Shown here: piece by piece, positions 25,425 through 33,662 of the stretch
Layout: each line of letters starts with the position of its first letter
Position numbering within the stretch: the first letter of the stretch is position 1
Assembly: GCA_903842345.1 (NCBI GenBank)
Contig: CAIMLR010000028.1
Coordinates: forward strand, 124,001 to 188,000
Length of the DNA: 64,000 bases
Direction of reading: 5' to 3'
DNA from: an uncultured Myxococcales bacterium
GTDB taxonomy: Bacteria; Myxococcota_A; UBA9042
Program-made: the position numbers and the translations under genes
Notes under the pieces: generated by a model
Database searches by the model: none
Seen by the model: only the letters and a program-made list of their open reading frames with translations
Told to the model about the DNA's origin: nothing

Positions 25425-26299
25425 CAAGTCCGCGTCGGGACGCGCCCGATGGCCAGTCCGCCGGCGCCGATTTCCCGCGCCTTGCTGAGGATGTCGACGG
25501 CCTGCGCGGCGGCATTCTGCACGCTGAAGCCGCTCGGGCGGATGTTGGAAATGCAGTTCTTCTCCGCGTTGTCCTGGTGCAGCTTGGGCCCCCACGCGAG
25601 GTAGATGGACAGCGAATCGCCGGTGCCGAGGCCGGGCCGTTCGCCCAGACAGATGAGCGTCGCCTTGGCGGCCAACTCCACGCCGATCTGATCGGCGACG
25701 GCGATGCGTGCGCGGTTGACCCAGATCGGCTTGCCGTGGCTGAAGTTGCCAGCGCTGAGCGCGCGCTGCAGTTCTGGCAGCAGGCCTTTGTTGATCTCCG
25801 CCGCCCAAGCCGAGAGTCCGTCCGCGAGGATGATTTGGACGTCGACGCCGCGCGTGCCCTCGTTGCGCAGGCGCGCGAGCGAGGCTTCATCGAGCACGCG
25901 ACCGTTGTCGGGGTAGAGCAGAAACGTATCCAGATCCTGCGCCTGCGTGCGCAGCTCAATGGCGCCCAAGCTGGCGAGGAATTCCTTGCTCGGCTCGCTG
26001 ACAACCGCGTCCTTGGCGAACGCGTGATCGGCGCGCAGCGTCAGGTAGGTCGCCGTTGGATAGCGGAGTCCGGCGCGACCGATGCCGATGCGCGCGGGCG
26101 TGGATTGCGTCAGATGCGCGACGCGCTCTGGAAACGCCAGCCGATCGAGACCCGGCAACGGCCGATGCTGTGACCGCGGCGCGCGCGAGTGGGGCGGCGC
26201 TTCCTGCGGATCGCGGCGCTGCTCGTTCAGGATCTGCCGAACGACGCTCGCGACAAGCGTTTCCAACTCCTGCGCATTCATCGGCGTATCCGCGGCCAT
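25421..26299 (-). CDS. eutC: Ethanolamine ammonia-lyase small subunit EutC
   Basis: A 292-residue EutC. Diagnostic stretches are STPARIGIGRAGLRY, DHAFAKDAV, QIILADGLSAWA, ARIAVADQIGVEL, CLGERPGLGTGDSLS and EKNCISNIRPSG. EutC with EutB forms the adenosylcobalamin-dependent enzyme that converts ethanolamine to acetaldehyde and ammonia; EutC helps bind the cofactor. The ATG at 26299 follows GGAGG by 4 bp. The usual eutB gene, normally directly upstream, is missing: the upstream neighbour is an ABC-F ATPase. EutB would therefore have to be encoded elsewhere. Confidence 0.94.
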   Translation of the reverse strand: MAADTPMNAQELETLVASVVRQILNEQRRDPQEAPPHSRAPRSQHRPLPGLDRLAFPERVAHLTQSTPARIGIGRAGLRYPTATYLTLRADHAFAKDAVVSEPSKEFLASLGAIELRTQAQDLDTFLLYPDNGRVLDEASLARLRNEGTRGVDVQIILADGLSAWAAEINKGLLPELQRALSAGNFSHGKPIWVNRARIAVADQIGVELAAKATLICLGERPGLGTGDSLSIYLAWGPKLHQDNAEKNCISNIRPSGFSVQNAAAQAVDILSKAREIGAGGLAIGRVPTRTW

Positions 26300-26314
26300 C
26301 ACACCTCCGCGCCG

Positions 26315-26343
26315 AGTCTGCCGAGGCTACAGGCTCCGGTCAA
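26315..26343 (-). promoter_or_regulatory. Probable promoter of the eutC-eutL operon
   Basis: Minus strand TTGACC (26343-26338), 17 bp, CAGACT (26320-26315), then CGGCGCGG. It lies in the 59-bp gap after the ABC-F gene, so eutC can be transcribed separately. Confidence 0.4.
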
Positions 26344-26358
26344 CGTCCCGTCGCAGCT

Positions 26359-27936
26359 TCAGTGGCCGTAGCGCTCGACGAAGGTCTCGTAGTTGCCGGC
26401 GAAGTCCAGGATCTCGCCGTCCTTGATGCGCCAGATGCGGTTGCACGACTCGGTCAGCAGCGTCCGGTCGTGCGTGGCCACGAAGAGCGTGCCCTTGTAT
26501 TCCGCCAAGCCTTCCGCCAGCGCAGAGCAGCCTTCCAGATCCAGGTGATTGGTCGGTTCGTCGAGGATCAGCACGTTGTGCTTGAGCAGCATCAGCTTGC
26601 AGAACAGCATGCGCACGCGCTCGCCGCCCGAGAGCGTCGCCGTCGCCTTGAGGCCATCGTCGCCGCGGAACAGCATCCGGCCAAGCAGGCCGCGAATGTC
26701 TTCCAGATCCGCGCCCGGCTTGAAGTCGTGGAGCCAGCGGTCGATGGTCTTGCCCGGCTCGATCGCGCCTTCGTGTTCCTGCGGCAGTTGGCCGATGTTG
26801 GTCTCGTGGCCCCATTCGATCGAGCCGGTTTCCACCGGGTACTCGCCGAGCATCATCTTGAGCAGCGTGGTCTTGCCCATGCCGTCCTTGCCGATGATGC
26901 CGATGCGATCGCCGCGGTTCACGTGCGCGCGGAAGTGCTGGAACAGCGGGCCTTCACCCCAATCCTTGGCCAAATCCTGAATATCCACGACGTGTTTGCC
27001 GGACTCGCGGGCGATGTCAAAGCGGATGAACGGCCGCGCGATGTTGGAGCGCTTGACGTCCGCGGGCGCCAGCTTCTCCACCATCTTCTTGCGCGACTGC
27101 ACCTGCGTGGCGCGCGTGCCGGCGGAGAACTTGGAGATGAAGTCCTGCAAGTCCTTGATCTTCTTCTCGCGCGCGTTGTTCTGGACGACCTGACGCTCGC
27201 GGACGGCGCCCTTGGTGCGCACCATGTCGTCGTAGTTGCCCGGATACGTGATGATCGTCTCGAAGTCGATGTCGGCGATGTGCGTGCAGACGTCGTTGAG
27301 GAAGCGGCGATCGTGCGAGATGACGATGAGGACGCCGCTGTAGCTGTAGAGGAACTCCTCGAGCCATTCGATCGTGTCCAAGTCCAAGTGATTGGTCGGT
27401 TCGTCCAGCAGCAGGCAATCCGGCGCGCCAAACAGCGCCTGCGCGAGCAGCACGCGGACCTTGTTGCCGCCGGACATCTCACTCATCTGCGTCTGGTAGA
27501 ATTCCGCCGGAATGCCAAGGCCTTGCAGCAGCTCTTCAGCTTCGCTCTCCGCCATGTAGCCGTTCTCTTCTGCGACGACGCCTTCCAGTTCCGCCAGCCG
27601 CATGCCGGCTTCGTCGCTCTCGTCGCCCGACTCGTAGATCGTGTTGCGCTCGACCATCGCTTCCCACAGCGCGGCGTTGCCCATCATGACCGTATCCAGG
27701 ACCGTGTGCTCGTTGTACGCCGAGTGATCCTGCTTCAAATACGCGGTCTTGCGCGGACGCGACACGGTGCCGTCATCGGGCTCCAGCGCGCCTTCCAGGA
27801 TCTTCATGAACGTCGACTTGCCGGCGCCATTGGGTCCGGTCAGGCCATAGCGGTTGCCGGGCGCGAACGACGTCGTGACGTCGATAAACAGCTTCTTGCC
27901 AGAATAAGTCTTGGAAACATTAGCAACAGTCAGCAT
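26359..27936 (-). CDS. ybiT: ABC-F family ATPase, YbiT-like
   Basis: A 525-residue twin-ATPase without membrane segments. Walker A motifs are GPNGAGKST and GKDGMGKTT. The ABC signatures are MSGGNK and LSGGERVR. Both Walker B motifs end in LLLDEPTNHLDL / LILDEPTNHLDL and are followed by SHDRRF and THDRTL switch His residues. The linker between the domains (residues about 245-320) matches the P-site tRNA-interaction motif region of ABC-F translation factors, and overall length and order match E. coli YbiT (530). Such proteins act on the ribosome. The ATG at 27936 has GAGGG upstream; a longer in-frame start lacks similarity. Confidence 0.92.
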   Translation of the reverse strand: MLTVANVSKTYSGKKLFIDVTTSFAPGNRYGLTGPNGAGKSTFMKILEGALEPDDGTVSRPRKTAYLKQDHSAYNEHTVLDTVMMGNAALWEAMVERNTIYESGDESDEAGMRLAELEGVVAEENGYMAESEAEELLQGLGIPAEFYQTQMSEMSGGNKVRVLLAQALFGAPDCLLLDEPTNHLDLDTIEWLEEFLYSYSGVLIVISHDRRFLNDVCTHIADIDFETIITYPGNYDDMVRTKGAVRERQVVQNNAREKKIKDLQDFISKFSAGTRATQVQSRKKMVEKLAPADVKRSNIARPFIRFDIARESGKHVVDIQDLAKDWGEGPLFQHFRAHVNRGDRIGIIGKDGMGKTTLLKMMLGEYPVETGSIEWGHETNIGQLPQEHEGAIEPGKTIDRWLHDFKPGADLEDIRGLLGRMLFRGDDGLKATATLSGGERVRMLFCKLMLLKHNVLILDEPTNHLDLEGCSALAEGLAEYKGTLFVATHDRTLLTESCNRIWRIKDGEILDFAGNYETFVERYGH

Positions 27937-28098
27937 CACACCCTCAGACGGCCCGCAAAATCGCCGCCGGGGTGTAAGGCTTTTGCCGCGCGCGCGCAAG
28001 GGCCAAAACGCGAGGAGACGTGACATCAGCATGACAAACGGCCGTGGTCAAGGCAGCTTGCGCGGGTGATCCTACGCGCGGCACGGAGGCGAAAAGTC

Positions 28099-28536
28099 AT
28101 GATCAGGCAGGAAGTGTTGGCTCCACTGGCGCGGCAGATCCAGCCGATCCTGGCGACTTTCATCCCGGCGACGGCCAAGCTGAGCCTCGCGGAGCTGGGA
28201 CCGGTGCTGGAGCGGGTTGACGAACGACTGGCGGACGAGCCGGTGGCGTTGCAGCGACAACTCAGACTGTTCGTGCGGATTCTCTGGTGGCTGCCGGTGT
28301 TCACGCACCTGCGCACGCTGGGCGGGTTGAGGCCGGAGCAGCGGCTGAAGCTGCTGAGTTGGCTGCAGGATTGCGGCGTGACCAAGCTGCGGGTCGGGCT
28401 GTGGGGGCTGCGCACGCTGCTGTTTGTCGGCTGGTACGGCGATCCGGCGGTGCAGGCGCGCCTTGGCTACCGTCCGAACATCGCGGGCTGGGATGCCTGG
28501 CATGCGCCGCAAGCGGCTCAGAAACAAGGGGAATGA
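28099..28536 (+). CDS. Small partner protein of the GMC oxidoreductase
   Basis: A 145-residue protein starting at ATG 28099 after GGAGG at 28085. It is rich in Leu, Arg and Trp and consists of amphipathic or hydrophobic helices (LRLFVRILWWLPVF, GLWGLRTLLFVGWYG) ending in a DPAVQARLGYRP motif. This LL-rich segment with a final YGDPAVxxxLGY stretch resembles the helical region found at the N-terminus of long-chain alcohol oxidase/GMC proteins, here as a separate gene. It lies 1 bp before the GMC gene. Likely a membrane-association or assembly subunit; function inferred from context only. Confidence 0.7.
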   Translation: MIRQEVLAPLARQIQPILATFIPATAKLSLAELGPVLERVDERLADEPVALQRQLRLFVRILWWLPVFTHLRTLGGLRPEQRLKLLSWLQDCGVTKLRVGLWGLRTLLFVGWYGDPAVQARLGYRPNIAGWDAWHAPQAAQKQGE

Positions 28537-28537
28537 G

Positions 28538-30088
28538 ATGAACCCGGCGATTCACGCGGACGTGGTGATTATCGGCTCCGGCGCGGGCGGTGGCACGGTC
28601 GCTGCCGCGTTGGCTCCGCTCGTGGCGCAGGGCAAGCGTGTGCTGATCCTGGAGAAAGGCGCGCGGATCGATCCCAAGCAACTGACGGGCGCCGAGGTCG
28701 CGTCCGCGTCGCTGCTGTATGGCCACGGCGGCGCGCATCCGACCGCCGATCACACCGTGACCCTCGCGTATGGCGAAGCGTTGGGCGGTTCAACGATGGT
28801 CTACACCGGCACGTCCATGACGCCGCCGGAACGCGTCATCTCCGGCTGGAACCTGCCGGGACTGAGCTATGACGACGTTGTCGAGCGAACAGCGCGCTTT
28901 GCGGTGCAGAACAACGCCAGCTTCATCCCGGACAACCTGATCAACGACAACAACCGGCTGTTCCAGAAGGGCTGCGAAGCGCTGGGCCGCGAAGCCCGGC
29001 AGTTTCCCATCAACGTGCGCGGTTGCCGCGGCTCCAGCTTGTGCAACCTCGGCTGCCCCAACAATGCCAAGCAGGGCACGGCGCAGGTCCAGATCCCGGC
29101 CGCGCAGGCGGCGGGCGTGGAAGTGGTGACACGGGCTGAGGTGCGCGGACTACGCGTGGGCGGGCGCGGCGGAATTCTGGACGTGTTTGTCGACGACCGG
29201 CCGCATCCGCACGGCAGCCAAAGTGAATGGGCACCGGGCCACCATGTGGTGCACGCCAGCAGCGTCGTGGTTGCTGCGGGCGCCATCCACTCGCCCGCGC
29301 TGTTGCTGCGTTCCGGCCTGGCGGGCGATCTGCCGGCGATTGGCCGCTTCTGGACCTGTCATCCCGCGCACATCCTCGCCGGCGAGCACGACCACGTCAT
29401 CAGCAACTACGTCGGCCATCCCAAGAGCTTCGTCTGGGAGGAGCGCGTCGAAGCCGAGCGGTACTTCCTGGAAAGCTGCATGTACTTTCCGTTCATCACC
29501 GCCAAGAACCTGACGGGCTTTGGCGCGGATCACGAGCGACTGATGGCGGCCTACGAGCGGCTGCAGATGATCCTGGTGCTGGCCTGTGACGACGCGCTCC
29601 CGGAACAGCGCGTGGCCATCGACGTGAGCGGCAACCCGGTCATCCACTACAAGCTGATGCCCAAGACGATCGAGGCGATGGTGCGTGGCACGCGTGCGGC
29701 TGCGGAGATCTTCTTCGCCGCGGGGGCAGACGCCGTGCATGCCCCATCGGCGCGGCCGACGTTGATTGAGCGCAGCGAGCAGGCCGATTTGAACACGCGC
29801 ATCACGACCGCGCAGTTCCTGCCCGGGACCATCAGCGTCTCCGCGGCGCATTTGATGGGCGGTTGCCGGATGGGGGCGACGCCGCGCGATTCTGTGACAA
29901 CGTCGCGCGGGCAAGTGCACGGCCACGATTGGCTTTTCGTCGCCGACGCGTCGCTCTTCCCGACCGCGCTGGAGATCAATCCGTACCTGACCATCATGGC
30001 GGTGGCCGACCACGTCGCGGAGGCGGTTGCCGACCGCGAGGGGCAAACAGTCCCGCGCGGTGGCCAAGCTGTGCCCGCGGCGTCCTGA
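28538..30088 (+). CDS. GMC family FAD-dependent oxidoreductase
   Basis: A 516-residue flavoprotein. The N-terminal Rossmann motif is VVIIGSGAGGGTVAAALA, with a second FAD region in YGEALGGSTMVYTGT. A Cys-rich stretch (GCRGSSLCNLGCPNNAKQG) is typical of cholesterol-oxidase and long-chain alcohol-oxidase relatives. The C-terminal GMC domain has the active-site His in SAAHLMGGCRMG and the Asn in EINPYLTIMAVADH. It oxidises an alcohol, probably hydrophobic (long-chain alcohol or sterol). There is no signal peptide; the small helical partner 1 bp upstream may bring it to the membrane. The ATG at 28538 follows AAGGGGA. Confidence 0.92.
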   Translation: MNPAIHADVVIIGSGAGGGTVAAALAPLVAQGKRVLILEKGARIDPKQLTGAEVASASLLYGHGGAHPTADHTVTLAYGEALGGSTMVYTGTSMTPPERVISGWNLPGLSYDDVVERTARFAVQNNASFIPDNLINDNNRLFQKGCEALGREARQFPINVRGCRGSSLCNLGCPNNAKQGTAQVQIPAAQAAGVEVVTRAEVRGLRVGGRGGILDVFVDDRPHPHGSQSEWAPGHHVVHASSVVVAAGAIHSPALLLRSGLAGDLPAIGRFWTCHPAHILAGEHDHVISNYVGHPKSFVWEERVEAERYFLESCMYFPFITAKNLTGFGADHERLMAAYERLQMILVLACDDALPEQRVAIDVSGNPVIHYKLMPKTIEAMVRGTRAAAEIFFAAGADAVHAPSARPTLIERSEQADLNTRITTAQFLPGTISVSAAHLMGGCRMGATPRDSVTTSRGQVHGHDWLFVADASLFPTALEINPYLTIMAVADHVAEAVADREGQTVPRGGQAVPAAS

Positions 30089-30197
30089 CAGCCCTCTGAC
30101 CGCCGAGGATGGCGATCGCCTGCGCGTCCAGCGCGTTCTTCACACAATTGCATCAGCGCGGCAATTCGGGCACCCTATTCGGTGGGGGCATGGACCG

Positions 30198-31250
30198 ATG
30201 GACGTGCGCAATTCACAGGCATGGCGGGGCTGGATCGGTGCGGCGGCGCTTTCACTGCTGCTGACCTCCTGTTTCGTCAATCCCGTGCCCACGCCAGCGA
30301 GTGGCGGCACGACGACGACCGACAGTCTCCCCGGTTCGCAAGACACCGCCGACACGATGGCCAACAAGGATGCTGCGGCGGCTGATACCGCCGATGGCGC
30401 GGCGCCGAGCGTCGCGTTGGCAACTTTCTCGGCAACAGCGACCGATGCCGCGATCGCCGATGGCGTCCACGCGTTTGCGGTGGCGGCTGACGCGCTGACG
30501 ACTGGCAAGCTCGTGGTGCTGCTGCCCGACGCTGCGCTGCTGCCGACCCAGTATCTCTCGCTCGCCGCGGCCATCGCCCAACAGGGCCATCGCGTGCTCG
30601 TGCTGGCGACGCCTGTGGCCGCTCAAGCGGCGTGCGGGGGCGACGGGACGTGCCTGGAGTTGGCGCGCCAGGAGCTGCTGGACGGTCAGGACCGGACGCC
30701 CAAAGTCACCGTGACGACGCCCGACTGCCTGCAGAACCGCTTGGTGAAAGCGCTGACGTGGTTGGACAAGCACCGTCCGGGCGAAAACTGGGGCAAGTTC
30801 TACGCCGGCAGCACGCCGCTCTGGTCGGAGATTGCCATCGCCGGGCACGGGGAAGGCGCCAGTCAGGCGGCAATGGTCGCGATGCATCAGACGGTTTGGC
30901 GCGCGGTGCTGCTGGGTGGACCGACCGACGCCGCGGGCGCGCAACCCGCTTCCTGGTTTGGCGGCACGCCTCAGACGCCCGTGACGGCGTGGCGGACGTT
31001 GGCTCACACAAAAGACCCGGCTTGGGCTATCATCGTCGCGGCGTGGACGTCGCTTGGCTTGGGCAGCAGTGCTGCGGCCTTCAGCCTGGACGGCGCCCAA
31101 CAACCGGGGATTTCGGCACAAATGTTGACCACGGCTGCGAATGTGCCAGATCCGCACGCGGCAATCGCCGTCGACGGTGCCTTGCCGGCTGATGCCACCG
31201 CTGCGCAACATGTGCGCGCCGGCTGGAAACTGCTGTTTTTGCCCTATTGA
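30198..31250 (+). CDS. Lipoprotein with alpha/beta-hydrolase-like fold, nucleophile replaced
   Basis: A 350-residue lipoprotein: ATG 30198, signal ending LSLLLTSC, then a Thr/Asp/Ala-rich linker to about residue 75. The body reads like an alpha/beta hydrolase (KLVVLLPDAALLPTQYL, LAAAIAQQGHRVLVLATPV, LTWLDKHRPGENW, EIAIAGHGEGASQAAMVA). At the nucleophile elbow the expected Ser of GHSxG is Gly (GHGEG), so catalysis by the usual mechanism is doubtful; a Ser three residues later might substitute. Loosely similar to BPSS1187-type lipoproteins from memory. Function unknown. Confidence 0.65.
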   Translation: MDVRNSQAWRGWIGAAALSLLLTSCFVNPVPTPASGGTTTTDSLPGSQDTADTMANKDAAAADTADGAAPSVALATFSATATDAAIADGVHAFAVAADALTTGKLVVLLPDAALLPTQYLSLAAAIAQQGHRVLVLATPVAAQAACGGDGTCLELARQELLDGQDRTPKVTVTTPDCLQNRLVKALTWLDKHRPGENWGKFYAGSTPLWSEIAIAGHGEGASQAAMVAMHQTVWRAVLLGGPTDAAGAQPASWFGGTPQTPVTAWRTLAHTKDPAWAIIVAAWTSLGLGSSAAAFSLDGAQQPGISAQMLTTAANVPDPHAAIAVDGALPADATAAQHVRAGWKLLFLPY

Positions 31251-31282
31251 CCTGATTTTCTCTCGACCCGGAGCGCGTGCTC

Positions 31283-32257
31283 ATGCAAGTCCCTTGCCCA
31301 AACTGTCAGGCGCCGATTCCCGTGCCCATTTTTGCGCTCGGACCGCTTGAATCGCCGGTGCCCGTGCTCTGTCCGCGTTGCCGCGTCGCGGTGGAATTGC
31401 GGCAGTCCAACGGCGTCGTCTCGGCGACCCTGCCGATCGTCCAGCGCCGGGCTCCTTCCGGAGCTGCGGATTCCTTCTTCCATGGCTCCGCAGCGGCTCT
31501 GGCCGATACCACGACCCGCCGCGCTGTGCCGCAGCGTTCGCGCGACGCTGAAATGCTCCGTGAATTCAGCGTGATGTTCCGTCAGGCCGCCACGCGCAGC
31601 TGGGGCGCGACAATCGGCCTCGTCCTCCTCGCCTTGGCAGCGGCCGGTGGCGTCGCGTTTGGCGTCTGGTGGTACATGGGCAAGCAGGCGGCCGTCATGG
31701 AAACGGACACGACGCTGGCCGCCGCCCTCACGCTGACGCCGGATGCGACGGCCGGTGCGGGTTCGCCGGCGATGCCGAACACTTCGCAACTTGGCGAGCG
31801 CTTGCACGGCGTGATGCGCGACGCGCGTGTGGGGCGCCTGCGTCCGACCGATTCGGCGTCAGGGGGGGGCCAACCCGCCGCTGCCGCCGTGCCGCCACCG
31901 CATGACGCGACGGCCGCTGGCAGTGCGCTGGAGCCGGTGAATCGCAAGCAGTTGGATGCGCTCTGCCACTCGCGCACGGTCGACATGCAAGCTTGCTCCG
32001 TGCGCTTCGCCAACGGCGCGCCCATCCAGCTGCACTTCTCGGTCAACACGGTTGGCCAGATCGGCGCGGTCCGGGCGGAAGTTGATGGCGCGCGCAACGG
32101 CGAGTTGACCATCTGCATCGCGGAACTGCTGCGCAACACGCGGTTTGGCTTCCAGCCGGAGGACGTGCACCACACCTGCGAAGTGCGCGGACTCGTCCAG
32201 GCGCCCGACAAACGGCACGAACATTCCTGGAAGCAACACAAGCGCGCGACCCGGTAG
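31283..32257 (+). CDS. Zinc-ribbon membrane protein with C-terminal AgmX/TonB-like domain
   Basis: About 324 residues. An N-terminal zinc ribbon (CPNCQAPIPV...CPRC, residues 5-35) faces the cytoplasm. A single membrane helix (IGLVLLALAAAGGVAFGVWWYM) lies at about residues 111-132, a Pro/Ala/Gly-rich linker follows, and a periplasmic domain (about 215-310) has four Cys (LCHSRTVDMQAC, ICIAELL, HTCEVRG). The domain pattern resembles AgmX/PglI proteins of Myxococcus, where such C-terminal domains occur with gliding or energy-transducing proteins. The ATG at 31283 is taken; a GTG at 31277 with closer GGAG spacing is equally possible. Only 4 bp separate it from the next gene. Confidence 0.65.
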   Translation: MQVPCPNCQAPIPVPIFALGPLESPVPVLCPRCRVAVELRQSNGVVSATLPIVQRRAPSGAADSFFHGSAAALADTTTRRAVPQRSRDAEMLREFSVMFRQAATRSWGATIGLVLLALAAAGGVAFGVWWYMGKQAAVMETDTTLAAALTLTPDATAGAGSPAMPNTSQLGERLHGVMRDARVGRLRPTDSASGGGQPAAAAVPPPHDATAAGSALEPVNRKQLDALCHSRTVDMQACSVRFANGAPIQLHFSVNTVGQIGAVRAEVDGARNGELTICIAELLRNTRFGFQPEDVHHTCEVRGLVQAPDKRHEHSWKQHKRATR

Positions 32258-32261
32258 CCGC

Positions 32262-33572
32262 ATGACGCTGACCCAGTTCCGCCTGCCCCTGCTGATCGCG
32301 TTTCTGGCGTTGCTGCCTGTTTCCGCAGTCGCCAATGGCCGCTATCCCGCCGCTGCCCAGCTGGCCCGCGATCCGGTGGATCCCGCGCACCTGGTCGCGC
32401 AGACGACCTACGGTTTCCTGCAGACCACCGACGGCGGTCAGAGCTGGCATTGGATTTGCGAAGTTTCCGTCGGATATGACGGCCAGGAAGACCCGTTCAT
32501 CGGCATCCTCGGCGACAGCAGCATCCTTGCCGCGACCTCCCAGGGCTTGGCGCTGAGTCAGGATCACGCCTGCAACTGGCACAAGATCGCCACGCCGGAG
32601 TATCTGGGACGCCTGCCGGCGATCGATCTGATTGTCGATCCGGACGACCCCAAGCACGCGATTGTCCTGGATGTGACCGAGGACCAGACGCAACACCAGC
32701 TGATGGCGACGCACGACAATGGCCAGACCTGGACGCAGCTGGGCGCCGCGCTGCCGCAAAACGCCCAGGGGCTGACCTTGGAGATCGCGCCGTCCCGGCT
32801 GGCGCGGCTGTACGTGAGCGCGCGCGTGGGGCCGGATCAGGACCAGCACGCGGTGTTGCGCAGCGACGACGGCGGGCTGACTTGGACGACGCTGCCCTTC
32901 AATCCAACGATGACGGACGCGAAGGGCGTGCCGCTGCCGGCCGACCAGACGCAGGTGCTGGGCACCTACATCGGCGCAGTGGACCCGACGCATCCGGACA
33001 CGGTGTGGCTTCGCGTGCGCCGCAGCTTCAACCCGGACCAGCTCTGGCGCTCGCAGGATGGCGGCGCAACGTGGCACCTGGCGTTCCAGGCGCCCAAGGG
33101 CAAGCTCGTGGGCTTCGCGCTGTCGCCCGATGGCAAGCAGGTAGTCGTTGGCGCGACGACGCCGTCCCCCGGGATGTGGCGGGCGAACACGGCGGACCTG
33201 CAATTCACCCAGCTGAACACGCTCAGCACGTCCTGCCTCAAGTGGCTGGATAACGGCCTCTACGTGTGCGCCGACGAGGTGCTGGACGACATGACGATCG
33301 GCGTCTCAACGGACAATGGCGGGCATTTCACGGCCGTGCATCACCGCGCGGAGCTGACGCAGCTGGAGTGCCCCGACACCAGTCGCACGGCGGTGCTGTG
33401 TGGCAAGCTGTGGCCGCTGGTTGCGTATCAGTTGGGCGTTGGCGAGGCGCAGGCGACACCGCCGGTCAAGAGCGGCTGCCAGCTTGGCGAGACGGGCGCA
33501 CGTGCGGGGACGCTTCTCGCGTTAGTGGCGTTGGTGGCGGCGCTGCGGCTGCGGCGAAGGCCGCGCGCCTGA
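32262..33572 (+). CDS. Secreted BNR/sortilin-type beta-propeller with MYXO-CTERM-like tail
   Basis: A 436-residue exported protein. The signal peptide (LPLLIAFLALLPVSAVANG) is followed by repeated Asp-box/BNR elements (TTDGGQSWHW, THDNGQTWTQ, SDDGGLTWTT, SQDGGATWHL, STDNGGHFT), which build a beta-propeller like photosystem II stability factors and sialidases but without sialidase catalytic residues in evidence. The last residues are GCQLGETG, a hydrophobic helix and RLRRRPRA. This Cys-hydrophobic-Arg pattern matches the MYXO-CTERM surface-sorting tail known from Myxococcota. Probably surface displayed; ligand unknown. Confidence 0.8.
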   Translation: MTLTQFRLPLLIAFLALLPVSAVANGRYPAAAQLARDPVDPAHLVAQTTYGFLQTTDGGQSWHWICEVSVGYDGQEDPFIGILGDSSILAATSQGLALSQDHACNWHKIATPEYLGRLPAIDLIVDPDDPKHAIVLDVTEDQTQHQLMATHDNGQTWTQLGAALPQNAQGLTLEIAPSRLARLYVSARVGPDQDQHAVLRSDDGGLTWTTLPFNPTMTDAKGVPLPADQTQVLGTYIGAVDPTHPDTVWLRVRRSFNPDQLWRSQDGGATWHLAFQAPKGKLVGFALSPDGKQVVVGATTPSPGMWRANTADLQFTQLNTLSTSCLKWLDNGLYVCADEVLDDMTIGVSTDNGGHFTAVHHRAELTQLECPDTSRTAVLCGKLWPLVAYQLGVGEAQATPPVKSGCQLGETGARAGTLLALVALVAALRLRRRPRA

Positions 33573-33619
33573 TGAGGTTGCCACGACGGCCGCCGCCCCC
33601 TATCCTCCCTGTCCGGAAC

Positions 33620-33652
33620 TTGGCTGGATGGGCGAGCGATGTACAGTATTCT
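33620..33652 (+). promoter_or_regulatory. Possible promoter of the coiled-coil lipoprotein gene
   Basis: TTGGCT at 33620-33625, 16 bp, TACAGT at 33642-33647; an overlapping alternative -10 is TATTCT at 33647-33652. The start ATG at 33663 is only 10-15 bp away and has no Shine-Dalgarno sequence, suggesting a leaderless or nearly leaderless mRNA. Confidence 0.35.
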
Positions 33653-33662
33653 TCCTAACACG

